DNA of 64,000 nucleotides from Effrenium voratum. Taxonomy: Eukaryota; Sar; Dinophyceae; Suessiales; Symbiodiniaceae. Where the stretch lies: positions 52,501 through 116,500 of the forward strand of contig CAUJNA010000480.1 in assembly GCA_963377175.1 (NCBI GenBank). Direction: 5' to 3'. Positions within the stretch are counted from its first letter, which is position 1. Every line of letters starts with the position of its first letter. Of the stretch, positions 1 through 13,482 are shown piece by piece. The notes under the pieces are model-generated. The model did no database searches and was not told where the DNA came from. It saw only the letters and a program-made list of their open reading frames with translations. The translations under genes and the position numbers were made by a program.

Positions 1-1344
1 CCGCCTTTGTCAGCCGGCCTTCGGCTTGAACTTGCCGCGTCTCGCCGCGGTGCAGCACCTCCACGAAGTTCCAAGATGACCGCCGGCGTCTGATGACGCC
101 GGGCAGAAGGGTGCTCTTCGTGCCAGCGCGGGGCCGGCAGCCGATGGACGATGGACGTGTGCAAGGAGGCCCTTCTCGAGCCGGAGCGAGCCCCACACGG
201 CGCCGCAGAGAAAGGAAGGAGGAGTTGCCGGATATGGGTGGGGCGCATCCGAAGTCAGGGAATGATTGCCACCGAAGGCCAGTTAATTGCTCTGTGTGGC
301 GAAAGCCGGGGGGGGGGGGGACATTGTTTTGGGAAAGAAGCATGCAGGGCATCAGCCTTCCACCCATCTGATTCTTTCCAACATTTGGTCCGTTGAAGCT
401 TCGGGGAATGAGCATTGCCTTTGGCCGCCAGGGTCACGTTTCATGTTTTTGACTGCGCAGATTGGAATATCGCGGGCATTTTGGGACGTCGCCTCGACTG
501 GGGAAATTGCATCTACACCTTGCGGGCTTGAAATTGTTACGGCCGCACCGTGCGAGAAATGCATCATGCCCAACCCGAGCAAGCCAGAGCGCAAGCCAAT
601 TTCGTGGAAGACAGCCCACTCCAAACAAAAAGAGAGCACCCAATCCACGACAGTCAAAGAACGGACTGGCCAACCCCCCATGCTCAATTGCTTGGCCGCC
701 ACCCCGTTCCTACGCTGCTTTTTTTGGCATCAAGCGGAGTGGCTTCATCGTGCGCCCCCCGGCGGCACGATGCCACGGGACCCGGCCGCCTTTAGAGGAG
801 GCAAGCTATTGTTGTGGTGTCGTGGGCGTTGCGTGCTGGTTTCTGGTGGAAGGGGGAGGAGGGGCATGGAGGGGGTATCAGAATTTTCCTTCACTGCCCA
901 GTCCGGCCATGAAAAAGTTCTAGAAGATTCGCCGGGTGTGGGTGAGCGTCGTGTTTGCCGGCTGGCGAATGCCGTGGGCTCGAAGCTGCGCGGAGACAGC
1001 TGTATTGATGCCTCTCCACCATGGCGAGCCTCTTTTTGGATAGCTTATCAAGGTGCATCAAATTGAGCGCACTCGGTGGGATTACTTTCGAAACGCCAAA
1101 TATCATTGAGATTTGGAGTTGCAGGGGTTGCAGCCAAGTCGAGGCTTTGGAATCTTTTGTCCAAATGGCAGGGGCCTTTCCAAGAAAACGAGCCACCCGT
1201 CCCCAAGCCCCTTGCCGCTTGTCGGACGCTGGAAACTGGCCAGGTGGCGCTGGCCCGTTGCCCCCGGCCGTCTCGCGGGTACCAGGCGAGACATCGGGAC
1301 ATGATCCAGGCAAAAACCTGGGCAGAAAAGTTTGGGGTGTGTGA
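1..1344. other. No supported gene
   Basis: Several overlapping frames on both strands and a poly-G run at 308-320. The longest frame (287-1,066) starts inside low-complexity sequence and has no recognisable domain. It could be intronic. Confidence 0.5.
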
Positions 1345-1454
1345 ACATATACATACACATGTATATATATATATATATATGTATATATAGATGCACGCAC
1401 ACACACACACACGCATATATATATATATATATTATATGTACATATGTACACATG
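1345..1454. repeat. (AT)n / (CA)n microsatellite cluster
   Basis: Runs of TATATA, CACACA and ACATAT in succession. The tracts keep several frames open on both strands, but nothing suggests a gene. Confidence 0.95.
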
Positions 1455-2169
1455 CTTTTTCGTGTTCTTTGTTTGTTTTGTTTTGTTTTGCTTTGGGGAT
1501 CCCTGTGCACGTGGGTGAATTTAGACGCACGGCTCGTCCGATTCTGTTCACCGCTTCGTTGAGAATGATACGCGTGCATTGCTGCACGAGCTGATGGGCT
1601 GGCAGGGAAACCGGCTGATGACCAGCAGTCGGTGGATGGGAGCATCGACTGTGGCGAAGGCTTGGCCGCATGTCACACGAGATGTCCAAGTCGTTTCGGG
1701 GGCAAGTCATCGCACGTCCGTCCCGCTGCGTCACTTTATTCTGATTTGGGACACCTGATGGAGTCTTTTTTTTTCAAAACCAAAAAGGAAACGGCAACAC
1801 GCAAACACAAGCCCTTCGCATCCCACAGTTGTTCCCAGGAGATCAGTTCTCATTGATGCTGGGCATTGCTCAGCGCGTGCAATTTGAAATGGTAGCCTTT
1901 CCAGTGATTCCAGTGGCTCGCCCTTGACTGACCCTTTGGATGGTTGGCCCTCCCCTGTCAGAAGTAGATGGGTGGGATGGATGCAAGCTGATTTTTGCGC
2001 TTTGTGGAGTGGCAAAAGCCCGACAAACAACGCAGAACACAAACAAAAGCAGCACAACGACATACACCTATACTCCCTTTGTCCTTGACCATGTGTGATA
2101 CATATGGGGCATTCTTCACAGAAAACGACGGCAAACGGCGAAAACTCTTCCTTGATCCATCGCGTCAGG

Positions 2170-2340
2170 GCCAAAGATGAATGCCGGGCGCTTGCCCTCC
2201 TGCGACGATGCCTCCAGCGCCGCGCGCTCAGCGGTGAAATGTCGCGCGCACTCAGCGGTCAAATTGTGCTGCGATCGGCGCATTTTGATGCCCAGGTGGC
2301 TGGCCTGCTCCAAAGTAGCCTGTGCCTCAGCGGGATTCGC
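2170..2340 (-). CDS. Candidate exon, coiled-coil-like
   Basis: On the minus strand a frame encodes an Ala/Glu/Arg/Gln-rich helix with heptad-like spacing (EAQATLEQASHLGIKMRRS, then ECARHFTAERAALEASS). Third codon positions are moderately GC-rich and the composition differs from its surroundings. Splice boundaries are not certain and no family is recognised. It may be one exon of an intron-rich gene or a chance frame. Confidence 0.3.
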
Positions 2341-5300
2341 CGGATGTCGGGATGTTTGTGTCTTCAACTCTGCGGGACCGACGCAAGCTAGAGCATTGCA
2401 GCCGGGATTGTCTCGGAGTTGCAGCCGTGATTCAAGTGGTCCTGAACTGGGGAAGGCCAATTTTTTATTGTTGAATCAGACTGTCTGACAGCTCGTAGGT
2501 GGGTGGATGGGGCAGGGCGTCGCCTTTACGTTATTTTTCGCCGATGCCCAGGAGGTGGGCTGTGCGACGTGCCGGGCCCCTGAGATGCGGGGAAGAGGTT
2601 GTGGCGAGCTTACCCCAGTTGGCAAACTTGACCGCAGCCCAAAGTAGCCCAAAGCCGCCAGCCGCCAGCCGTCAGCCAAGGGTAAGATGATGCTGGCACA
2701 AACGTTTGTTGGAGGTTCGGAGGCTCTTGGCTCAGGTGCGATGTGCAAGTAGTTTCGTTGCATGTATGTAGGCAGGCTACGTGTCGCATTCAGAAGGTGC
2801 AGGCGAAAAGCTAATAATGCTTCTTTCGTGCGCAGCCCCTGCCATTGTGTTGCCCACTTCTTTTTCTCCGTGCCAGCGTGCATCATGAGTTCGCTTCCTT
2901 GGCACATGTTGCTTCTTCGCAATACTTTCGATGGATTCGATCCATCAGCCAGGGACAGATCCTGGAGACAATTATAGCCAGCCCAAGAAGGCATGTTCCA
3001 GCTTCCCTGGGCGAACCAGGGCTTGAGGTTTCTAGGCCCTGGGATGAGAAGTCCTACTTAACAGAAATGAATGAAACGACTACACTCCGCCTGACAGGCA
3101 CAGCCTGTGGCCCTGCGTCGAAGCGAGCAACTCTTTTGGTCCCCCTAGATTTCCCTCGCGGTGTATGAGGGGAATGTCACCTGAGGTTCATGTGATGCGC
3201 GTTGGAAGCCCCGGGCCACCAACCTAAGCGTGTGGGGTGGCCTTTGCCCTTTGTGTTTTTGGGAGGTATCTTCCAGAGGTTGCCTCGAGTGAGTGTTCAC
3301 CGGCCGCTCCACAGCGCCTGTTCTGCCCAGGGACGATGAGGCAAAGGCGACCCGAGAGCATAGGGGAAGAGGCATTTGCCTATCAGAGGGCCGGCGGTGA
3401 GTGTGGAGGGGGTGGGGTGGGAATTCTGGAATGCAGCGGCCCGTCACAGGAAGAAGTGCTCATGACGATCCAAGTGGGGGGGAGGCTGCAAACACAGCAA
3501 CACACGCGGCTACAGCAAGGAGTTTTCTGTGCAGCACAGGTGCCAAATTGGAACATCATGTTGGTCTGATTGATTTCCTGATTGCCAGCAATGGCAAGTG
3601 ATTTCCCATTTGAACTCTGTCTATCCATCCATCACTGCAAGGCGCACGCCCAGCCCCGAACCATGGCAACACAGCTTCAACGGGCCGCCGGTTGGCCTGT
3701 CAGTTGCTACCGTTTAACTTCCTGCAGCCATGGTGGCTGTCATTTTGGCCGATTTCGAGCCCAAAGCGATCCTGACATGTGAAGGCCTTCCAGGCAGCCG
3801 GTGTCTGGGTGTCCACCCCAAAAGGTTGCGCACCGGCTAATATTGGCGCCTTCTTTGGCACTCATGTGCAACTGGAAAGGTGTTCTGATGGGATTGAAGG
3901 GCAAAGCGCCAAAGAAAGGGACAATAGGTGCCCCGGTGCCACGGGTGTCATTGGGAGCCCTGCTGAGCCAAGTCTGCTGCCTTAGATTTGTGAAACACAT
4001 TTTCACATGATGCAAAGGGTATGGGAGACTGCCACGGTTGATTTCTTCATATTTCCATATTAGGGTGGGGAATGAGGGAGACCGTCTAAATCGCTGCTGG
4101 CTACCAGAGTTTGTGGTTGGACGTGGTTGTTTCACTTGCAGTATGCAAGGAATCCACAGTAGCTTCAAGTTGTAGCCCTAGCAAGTACTGCGTGCCAGGC
4201 CATGGTCTTGAGCGGGTGCGCGGCACAGCTGCGCTCGGACACGGGTGGGTCTGTTTTTGGGGGTCGGTGCCCCTTTTGGCTTTTGGTGAAGGGACCCGAC
4301 GGGAAGCAAAGGAAAACCCACATGGGCGGGTCCCCTACTTAGAGAACAATCATGACAAATCCACATGGGCCGCCCTGACCATTTCGCTGGCGCTTCAGCC
4401 GGGGTTGCCACCATGTTGCTCCTCGCGCCTTCGTTCAGGGCGCTTTTGGAATCCTGGATGGTTTGTGAGTTGTTGCGGCCCCGCCCAAGTTTGGGTGGTT
4501 GGTGTCATACGCGGGTGGATGGCTTCGGTCTAGTATGCGTTCGGTGGAACATGAGAACATGTCGTGACTTTCTTCGCGTTGAACTTGCGGAGGGAAGGTC
4601 TCCTTTTGACTCCCGGGCCACTCCAAGATGTAAAGCGGAGTTCCGCTTTTCTCAGGGCATTCTCCGAGCGGTCCGTGGACTGGTTTCTCAAACAAACAGC
4701 AAGGGGTTCAGTTTCCCAGAGGCATCAAAGGCCTTGTGTATCAAAGAAGGTAAGTGAATGAAAATCGTTATGTTTCATATATAGCTTGTGCGGTTGTCCG
4801 TTCCCATTTCCTTTGTTTGTTCTCTTGCTTGCTGTTTGTTCGTGCAAGCTCATGTTGCCTTAGCCGGCACGGCTTTTGCTTCAGCGTCCACTTGAAGCTC
4901 AGCGGGCGCTGCGCCGTCGGGCGCCATTAGGGCCCTGGTCAGCCCAGGCCGGCCTCGACCTCTGCGGGGTCTTCACCTGTGCGGCTGTCATGGTTGCCCG
5001 CCAGTGTGTCGCGAAGTGCTGTTGCATGGTACGGTGCAAGTTTAGGTGTCTTACGACTGGGGGTTCAGTAGTGTCGCGTAGTGAGACATGAGTTTAATTG
5101 ATGGAATGTCACTCAGCAGAATCAAAGGCATGCGACACGGTGCGCAGCTTCTTCTGGTTATGCGCAGGCATGTTTTTCTGATTGCGGTGCAGCTTATTAA
5201 TTCATTTGCTTGACTGGCGTCCAGTGCCAACGGAGCTCTGCGGGCCTGGCATGAAGGACTCCCTGTCATGTCCTTTATTTTTCCGCTCCCGCAGTGCCAA

Positions 5301-6193
5301 GCCACCGTACAAAACAACAGCAAGACAGCAGCATCCAACAGTGCTTTTCAGCCTCTTGCACTTCCAGCGTTGACCATTGAATGCTAATTCTGGGCTCGAT
5401 TTGGTTCCTCCTGCAATCAGCCAAGGGCGGCGTTCCCTGCTGGAGGGAGCCCCAGCGGATTCGGCTGGGGGACACTTCGCTGCCTGCAAATGGCCAGGGC
5501 CGGACCGTGAGATCCATTGAGAATGCCCCGGCGCAAGTTGCGGCCGGGGGCTCGGGCCTTGTGCACCTGGGTTGTTCACAATAGGAATGCTTTTGATTGA
5601 GGCTTGGTAATTACCCTTTCCAGGTTGGTTTAGCGGGAAAGGATCAAAGAAACTGTGCCGTGTTGCACGCCTCCCTTCTTATTTTGACTACACCAGATTG
5701 TAGAATTCCGGCGGCCATTTTGAACGCGGGTTACGGTGGATGCCCGAAGCATTGCAAGTGCGAAAATGGGAAAGCCTGTGTGATATTCACCGGGAAGTGC
5801 CAGAGTCTCGTGGTCGGAGGTGGTTGGTTAGTAAACATTACCCAAACCCTGGGTATGTGCAGGTTAGGGACAGTATTGCCATAAATAGGTGTCGCAAGAA
5901 GCCATTTTTGTTCTTCCCTTCAGGTGAAACAGGTAAGGTTCCTCATGGCGGTCCAAGCCGTCATGTTGCATCTAGGTGGGGTTTGAAGCTCTAGGCTCCA
6001 CACCTACCTCCGGAACGCTACGCCCTACACTGGCAAGTCCCATTGGTTCTTGCTTGCTCTTGGCACGCAATGTGTGGATGAAACTTCCCACCAATTCCTC
6101 CATCCGACTTGTTTCATGGAGGGAGGAGGGTCCAACGATGGTTGGCATTTTTTCCTTCTGAGACCAGCCAGGGTTTCACCGCCCCTGGCCCAG

Positions 6194-6252
6194 GCAGAGC
6201 GCTACAAGCGCGCAGCGCAATTGCTGCAAGGGGCCTTCAAGGAGACGGGCCT
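6194..6252 (+). CDS. Candidate exon
   Basis: Between a CCCAG acceptor and a possible GT donor, a plus frame reads AERYKRAAQLLQGAFKETG, an amphipathic helix with mostly G or C in third positions. No family is recognised. Confidence 0.28.
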
Positions 6253-7215
6253 GTGTCAATATTGGGAACACGTCGTTTGACGGTCTTTGAGGAACCACCA
6301 TTGCAGGGTCCATACATTCTTGGCTCACGTGCAGCCGCATCGCCTCGTTCCACCCACGGGGGAGTGGGGCAGGAGCCGGCCAACGCCTCCAAGGCAAGGA
6401 TCAGAAATGGAGGGCTTGGCGATTTAGCAGAAGACCGGAGTCAGGAAACGGGAGTCAGGAAACCAGTGGGAGGTATGTGGATTTTTCAAGGGCAAGCAGA
6501 TGATGCAGGGAAGACGGGTGAGCTACAGGGTGTCAGGGGTTGCATGCCTTGATTCAGAGAGCCGGCAGCGGAAAGCTGGCTTTCACAACATGTTGGCAAA
6601 CTACGCTGAGAAACCCAGCCAGCGTGTTGTACTTTCTATCGGGAAATCACCGACGCCTTCGGGGAGTGCTTAACTTGTCAATGTTGAACATGGGCTTGGC
6701 GCTGAGGTGGCTTAGCACGCTAACGTTGATGTAACTTGAAACAGTTGTCAGCGGCTTGGGCTTCGAACTCGGGGTAGGGCGTTTTATGCCTTAGTCGGCC
6801 TCCCACAAAGCTGGGCTCGTGGCAGGACGATGCTCCTTCTGTCTTGTCCAGGCGCGAAGCTGCTTCTGATGTGAAAGTCATGAAAGCCGCACTCGGGCAC
6901 AACCATATACCTACCATCCCTGGGATCACAATTTCGAATTTTAAGGTTTGCTGAACATGATCCAGAATCCCAATTTGTACTTCTGCCTTCGGGCCAAGGC
7001 TGATGTGTCTCCTTTAGCCTCGGTGTAGCTGCCTGATTGATCATCGCCCAGATGTTGCTGGATGGACGTTGAATGGTTGACTGATTCATGCTGGGCTTTG
7101 CGGCCCCGAGCTGTCTCCAAGAATCAAGCAGTTCTTCGACGCCATTTCTGATAGTTTCAGGAGTACAGATATTTTTCTGGGAAAAACGGTCCAGCAGGGA
7201 TACATTTATTTGTAC

Positions 7216-7272
7216 CTTGCCGCTGCCCGCCGTCAGGAGCGCGTCCCAGGCGACCAACGAGACGGTGCATTG
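7216..7272 (-). CDS. Candidate exon, faintly PPR-like
   Basis: Exactly 19 codons between an AAG acceptor-like end and a clean AAG|GTACAA donor. It reads TVSLVAWDALLTAGSGK at its core; 17 or more of 19 third positions are G or C. The WDALLTAG pattern faintly recalls pentatricopeptide repeats (xxNALLxACxKxG), a very large family in dinoflagellates. That link is a guess from a short match. Confidence 0.35.
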
Positions 7273-7325
7273 CTTGGAGCGCTGGAGCAAGTTATTGTGC
7301 TCAAATGCAGGTACAGCTTGCTCTT

Positions 7326-7410
7326 TGTTTGCTTGCTGCTTTCTTGCTTGCCTGCCTGCCTGCCTGCCTGCTCGCTTGCTTGCTTGCTTATTTGTTTGCT
7401 CGCTTGCTCG
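7326..7410. repeat. (CTTG)n / (CCTG)n microsatellite
   Basis: Tetranucleotide tract with interruptions: CTTGC, five CCTG units, then CTTGC and TTTG variants. A similar tract lies at 42,286-42,361. Confidence 0.93.
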
Positions 7411-9580
7411 TCCGGAACATTTTTGCCCTCAAAGATAGTTTATTCGATGTGGAGGTGGGGCATGGGCAAGGATTCACACCTAGGGACTCGCTCTGAAGGA
7501 GGGTGACCTGTAGAACCTGCGTCAAGCAATCCCCATCCCTGCTGTTTGGAAGGTGTGCGTGATTTGGTTGGCGGGTTTGCGGTGGAGCAGCTGCCAAACG
7601 GCTTTGGCCGAATGCTCCACGCTTCCGTGCCCCAGCGCCCCTCTCGCGGACAACCGAGGTGCGAAACGTGTCGGCCCCGATGGGGAATGCGGGTTACCTG
7701 AGGCGAGGGCTGGATCCTCGTTCAGGCAAACTCCATGCGGTCAGGCGAGATTTAAAAGAAGGCCCAGACCTGGAAGCAAATTGGGATTGCATTGGCCCCT
7801 GTTAGGCCATAGATTCTTGGTGGTTCCTGGCTCGGGTCTGGGGATGCATTGGAAGCAGTCCAGTCAGGTTAGCTTGCAGAGGTGCACCTGGCGTGAGCCC
7901 TGGCCCCACCATGTCTTTCGCACTGCGCGGGGTTCACAACAGCTGTGGGACTTCATGGGACTTGGATGCCCGCTTTGCAGACGTCCGCCGGCTTTGATCG
8001 CGACACTCCTTGCATCAACGTCCCCACCACAGCTTGGGTTGGCAAGCTGTCGTTGTTAGGTGTCTTCATCATGGCGGCTCAGCACAAATGTATCCTCAGC
8101 TCATGGGCGAATTTTGATCACCCCATGCATGCCCCACCCACACGCGCACGGAGGGTTGTGAGAATTTGATTGCCGAAGGTGGTGATGGTCCTGGTCAAGG
8201 TTGAAAGAGGGGGAGGCAAAAACTGCTCAGCCATACCTTGGCCAGGGGACAGCAGGGTGCCCGGAAGTAGCCAGGCTCTCCCCTGGGATTTTCAGTTGGT
8301 CAGAGAAAGGCATTGTAGGCCTGGGTTGGACACTCCCCTTCCTCCAAAGGCACTTGCTAAGAATTGAGAAGGCCTTAAACCTCTCTGGGTTGCAACCCCT
8401 CCAAGTGCATCTCTTTCGTCTCGCTCGGCGCAGTGCCAGGCCTGCAAGACTTATGTCTGCACAGGCCTGGAAGTTTTGGTCGAGATGGGAACTGAGTTGG
8501 GTCCGCAAACGGGCTCTAACACATAGGTTTCTGGTTGATACATGACGGAGCCGGTTGCACTTGTGTTTTCTGCCCATGTACCGAGTCTCGCGAGGCGCCA
8601 GGGGCATATTTTCAATTTTCCAGCTGCCCAGCCGGAGGCAATAAGGCTGAGGGCCCACAGGCTCACAGGCCCCCTTTCCACTGTGCCTTTGGGGGTTGCA
8701 CACCGGGCTGTTCAGAAAAGGGCGAGAAGATATGGGACGATTTCATCAAATGCATGGCTGTTTTTGGCCCTTGTTTCAACAACATGCACGGTCAAGCAGC
8801 TATATCTCAAGCTCGCTTTCAATGCCTCTTAGCCTGTTCTACTCGTTTAACCAGCTACTTGCTGTATCACCCTCTATCACATATGTAGCTGTCATAATAT
8901 TGAGGAGAAATCTCGAGTTGGCCTGTAGGGCATTTGCTGTTGCATATTTGTGAGCAACCTACAATCAGCCACAACAGGTCTACCGTGGTTCTTTGCGCAC
9001 ATGACACAACAGTTCTTGGATATTTCTCTTCTAGCGGTTTTGCTTTTGGGGAGAGCGTCCCCCGGCCTCGTCCAGGCGTGCCCGCTCCCGCAGAGCATCA
9101 CTGCCTCCCCGCGGCTGGGCACGCGGCAGGTGGTGCCGTAGCCTGTTTGGATGGGGAGGTTTTGAAGGCTGCGCTTCCGAAAAGGAAAGGGGTCTGGACC
9201 CTCAACTTTGGGCAGCTGGATCTTGGAAGCTCGCATTTGCAGGGGTTGATTTGCCTGGCAAAGTGTGCAGTGTATGGAGCTGTGACACATTGCGGCGCCA
9301 GCGTCCCGGGTACCTTCCCAATGGCCAGGGTGCACCTGGAACAAACCCTTCGTTCCCACCCAAAAGGCGGTGGCTCGCAGGTGCCGGCGACAGCGCGGCT
9401 CCGGTGGTCCTTCAGTGATGCCCAGGCGGAGAGTTTGGGGCTCTACGCTAGGAGTGAAGGGCGCGCCCAAGTCAGACCAAGTTTTGGAGAATGAGCCAGG
9501 GGTTTCTTCATCCTGGGTCACCTTTGGTAGAATGCAACGTCGCTGGGGTGAGATTTGGCCTCCGGCCCCCAACAGGTGGC

Positions 9581-9620
9581 TTCGCAGGCCTCGCAGGCTT
9601 CGCAGGCTTCGCAGGCGCAG
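9581..9620. repeat. 9-bp repeat TTCGCAGGC, about 4 copies
   Basis: TTCGCAGGC and TCGCAGGCT variants in tandem. Possibly part of a repeat-rich exon but no supporting frame is clear. Confidence 0.8.
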
Positions 9621-10911
9621 GCTCCGAACAGCGGAGTGGGAGAGGGCCAGTTGGGATCTGAACTCAAGGTTAGCGTAGTGTTTTGTTTGCTGTCGTCGTT
9701 TCTTGTCCTTTGGAGTGTTTTGTAGCTTGTTCTTTTGCAAATGTTCCGATCTGCATTTGGCGGGCCGGGCCGGCAGGCCACCAGCCCCCACCACCCGACC
9801 TCGAATCACATCAGCTTGCGCTACACAGCGGGCACCTGTCTAAACATTGCTTCAAATCTAGACCCGGCTCAAACCAGCGCGCTCAAGCCAGCCAGCAAGC
9901 CTTCCCTTGCACAAGGCGAGGGCCACCTCAAACCGCGCCTAAACTGGCCGCAAACCAGCCTGCAATAGGCCTTATCCTACCCGAGCCAAGCTTCCCTGAG
10001 AACGTACTTGAGCTGGAGCATTCTAAACTAAGGCCTACTAGCCCGGTCAAACTGGCTGTGATATGATGTGACAAAAAAGTCGAGCACTCGCGCGTGGGAC
10101 TCGTCAGTTTGTATATTTATACATGTCTGTGGACAGGGCTTCGAAGGGGGCATTTTCAGTGAGGTTTGCCGCAAAATTAGGAGATTCCAAAATGCTGTTT
10201 TCTTTTTTCGGTGTTCTTGCTGGTTCCCTTAAACCAGCCAAAACAAGTTGCCTCAAAAAGACCTGACAAAAACAGGTTCGGTTTTTCCGCCCCGTCGGCT
10301 CGACGGCATCTTGGCCCGGCTTCCGCGGAAGGATTGCCCCCGCAGGTACCTGCCCCAATGGTACCCAGCAGCAGGGAACCCAAGACAGGCGGCGGCTTGG
10401 GGAGCAGCACACGCGGATGGGGCCTATCCAAATTAGTGTTCGTGCTCTTTTCCGACCTTTGGTGGCAAGTTCTGCGCATGCCCAGTGGTTTCGATTCTGA
10501 GGGTTGCTACGGACATGTGTGGCACCCACGTGGCTTTGAGTTGGATGGTTTTGATTTTGGTCACCCCCATGTGATTCCATTGCAGATGTTGCGCCTCTCC
10601 AAACGCGCCTGGAACGCCTGAACATGGCTTGCACTAGCTGATTTGGATTGATTTGCAGCTTTCGATGTGGGATGCTTCTCCCCGGCAGTGCGGAAACACC
10701 CAAGGCATGCTCCACCGATCGGTGAGCCCACAGCGGGTCGTGCCAGGATCCTAGTCAGCAGGCCATGCATCCATTTTGGGTTTCATACTCACATGGACTC
10801 CCGCCTTCACATATATCTCTTGATAGTTTGGAATCCTGGAATCAGTGTTTGGATGAAGCCCTACAAATGCTGGGGCACAATGTGTACCAACTTGGATTTT
10901 GTCCATCCACG

Positions 10912-11006
10912 GCTCAGCCCGAGGTCCAGCTGGACGCCGCCTGTGGCGGGCCGCTCGCCCCGGACAAGCGCCAGGGGGCCCGGCTTCTGCGGGGCGGCAA
11001 CCGAAG
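10912..11006 (+). CDS. Candidate exon
   Basis: A plus frame with very GC-rich third positions reads QPEVQLDAACGGPLAPDK then RQGARLLRGGNR. It follows an AG acceptor (GGCTCAG) and sits in a 125-codon open frame. No family is recognised. Confidence 0.3.
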
Positions 11007-11256
11007 CTCCCACGCCGCACATCCGTGCCATGCAACCAGGATGGCAAGAACTTATCTCCTGAGTGGATGGCACGCCTGGTGCCATCAAGAAGTAATTCCG
11101 GCTCCAATAGCGAATGTTCAAGTTACAAGATATTGTGCTTGAATCCTGTTTCTTGGGGATTAGCGGTATGTTTAAGTTTGAGGTATGCTCATGGGTTTTG
11201 TCAGTGACCCAGCGGATTCGGCTGATTTTTCCGGAGCACCTGGAGCTTGCAATGAG

Positions 11257-11382
11257 GTAGCTACTGGATAGCGAGCTAATTCGCGCGCAAGATAGCCCTC
11301 TACCTCGCCAGCTAGCTGAGCTAACTAGCCGGCCCTTGAACTAGCTAGCCTAATTACTTGGCTAGTAGTTTACACTAGGCAG
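11257..11382. repeat. TAGC/CTAG-rich degenerate palindromic stretch
   Basis: Many overlapping GCTAGC, AGCTAGCT and CTAGCC words over about 125 bp with irregular spacing. It is not a clean tandem repeat. Confidence 0.7.
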
Positions 11383-12895
11383 CTTGACGTCTAACGTGCG
11401 TGCACTTGAATGGAAAGACGGGCAGAACAATGCAAACAAGCGTGCCACGCGCCCCGCGGAACTGCGCCCCAAACTACAGTTGTTGGATGTTTGTGTTTTA
11501 CTGCCCCCTGGCCTCGCCGGTGTTTCTGATCGGGGCTGTTCCCCCCAAAACTGAAGGGTTCTCTTTCAAGTCTCAATGCCGATGCCAGATGGTAGAGGTT
11601 CCCTCTTTGTAGCGCCCGATTTTGTGGATTCCAGATTTAGGAGGCTTCATGAGTCTTCATGATGTCAAGCAACCCAGCCTTAATCGGCCGGGGGGGGGGG
11701 GGTTCGGGGCTCGTGTGTAGATCTTGGGGGATTTTCCGAGGTGCCGCCAGTGTCTGCTGTGTCCACGCCCCAGGGACCTTCGCCACCGATGGCCCGGGAG
11801 CCTTGCAACATGTTTGGTGGGGGGGGGGGGGGACCCAGGTGGGTGGGGGTAGGTCAGGGAAAAAACAGGTGGCTTCTCTTTTTGGACTGGGTGCTAACCA
11901 GCCTATATTTCTTTCTTGGAATGGTATTCAGCAGTTCAGTTTGCTTCGGGTTGTTGAGGCAGGGCCCTTTGGATGCAATGCCTGAGAGCGAGGGAGGAGG
12001 GCGTTGGAAGGGCCCAACTCAGCTGCAAAAGTTGCAAAGGTCTCCGATCGGCAAGCTGGCCGCCAGCTATCACCTCTCTTTTTGAATTATGTTTGTTTGT
12101 ATAGTCTGCATCAAAGCTATGGTCCAGATATGATTGAAGAATTATAGGGGCCCGCCCCTGCTGGACCAAAGGCTCGATTCGGCACCATATTCTTGTCCCA
12201 ATATGTGTGGCTAGGGAATCTTTTCCATTAGGACCTGGTCCAAGTTCGGGTCTTAATGACTTTCTGAGTGTTCATCTAGGGTTGCTGTTCGGCAACCACG
12301 GGCTTGTACATATCGTTGTTGGGCTGGCTAGCTTTCGTTTGCCCGCCTCTCAAGTCGTTGTATCCTTGTGGGGCATCATTTTCTGACAGATGGGAGCCGG
12401 TGGGGTCAAGCAGCGGAAGGCACGGGTGGATTCAATCCCAACAGAACGATGAGCGAACAGCTTGGGTACAACAAGCTTTCCTATGGGCCTGTGAAGTTGA
12501 ATGCGCTATAGACATTGGCCGTGGGCCTCTAGCAAGGATGCAGTACCTCTTCGCAAGGTACTGCGCGGCTTGAGGCTGTTACGGGGTCGATTGTCAAGCG
12601 CATCTGACATTTACCTGAATGACGCATATTTTTTGCGGCGGCGCTTTGATTGCGAAGTTGGGGAAGTATATTGCCTAATTCGTGCAGATGGTTGATCTCC
12701 TTTTGCCTTGCATCTGGTTGAGGGCTTCACGAGAACACCCGCGCGACAGAGAGGCGAGGCAGAGGCCGGCGGCAGAGCTGCGACCTTCGACCATATCACC
12801 TGGAAGTGCGCGCCGTGCGCGCTGCCTCGACAAGTGTCGCAACCACTTGACAGCGACGCGGGGGCCACGTCAGAAAACCAAGTTTCAAGAGAAAA

Positions 12896-12914
12896 GTGAG
12901 AGAGAGAGAGAGAG
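12896..12914. repeat. Short (GA)n tract
   Basis: About nine GA units. Confidence 0.9.
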
Positions 12915-13482
12915 TCCAGCAGTTTGACCAAAGTTCACTGGCAAGAAGCAAGTCACTAGCGCATGTTGCCTGGAAAGAAAAGGAGCTGAGCAGCGGGCCA
13001 AGTGGCAGAGGCAAAGGACAACGTTCATCGAAAACTCTGATAACTTTCTATTACCTCAAGTCACATTTGGCACGGCTCCAAATTTACGATCCCCAAAGAG
13101 TTGGTTTCCTTTGTTGCTTCTCCCGCCAAAGGCCGCCCTGAAGGAGCTCCCAATATTCTCGTTTGTTTTTTGAGAATCCCTTGCTGGAACTGGAAACCAA
13201 AAGGGCTTTAGGAAGCTAAGGAACCGCAGGGAGCATTGGTGACTGATACACGAGATTCGCCGAACCGTCTCTCCCGAGTGAGAAGCCCTTCTGGGCTGGG
13301 CTCTACTACTGTGTCCCGTTGTCAAAACTGGTTCTGGGTGCATGGGCCCATCGTCTCAAGGCCCTTGGGCCTGGGTTTTTGGATCGCTGAGGTGCCGCAG
13401 GTGTCTGCGGCCTCGACGCCCCAAAACCCTGGAGGGCCCGCCCGGCGCTCGGGCCACAAAGCATGCACACCTGTTTTTGTTT

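Larger units (their letters stand above)
1455..10900. other. Mainly non-coding region
   Basis: Apart from the candidate exons at 2,170, 6,194 and 7,216 and the tracts listed, I see only short, mutually overlapping frames on both strands with no codon bias, motif or splice-site support. It is probably intergenic or intronic. Confidence 0.6.

Noticed and set aside
8892..9809. 305-codon minus frame
   Set aside because: No codon bias, no domain, overlapping plus frames of similar length, and it runs through the TTCGCAGGC repeat.
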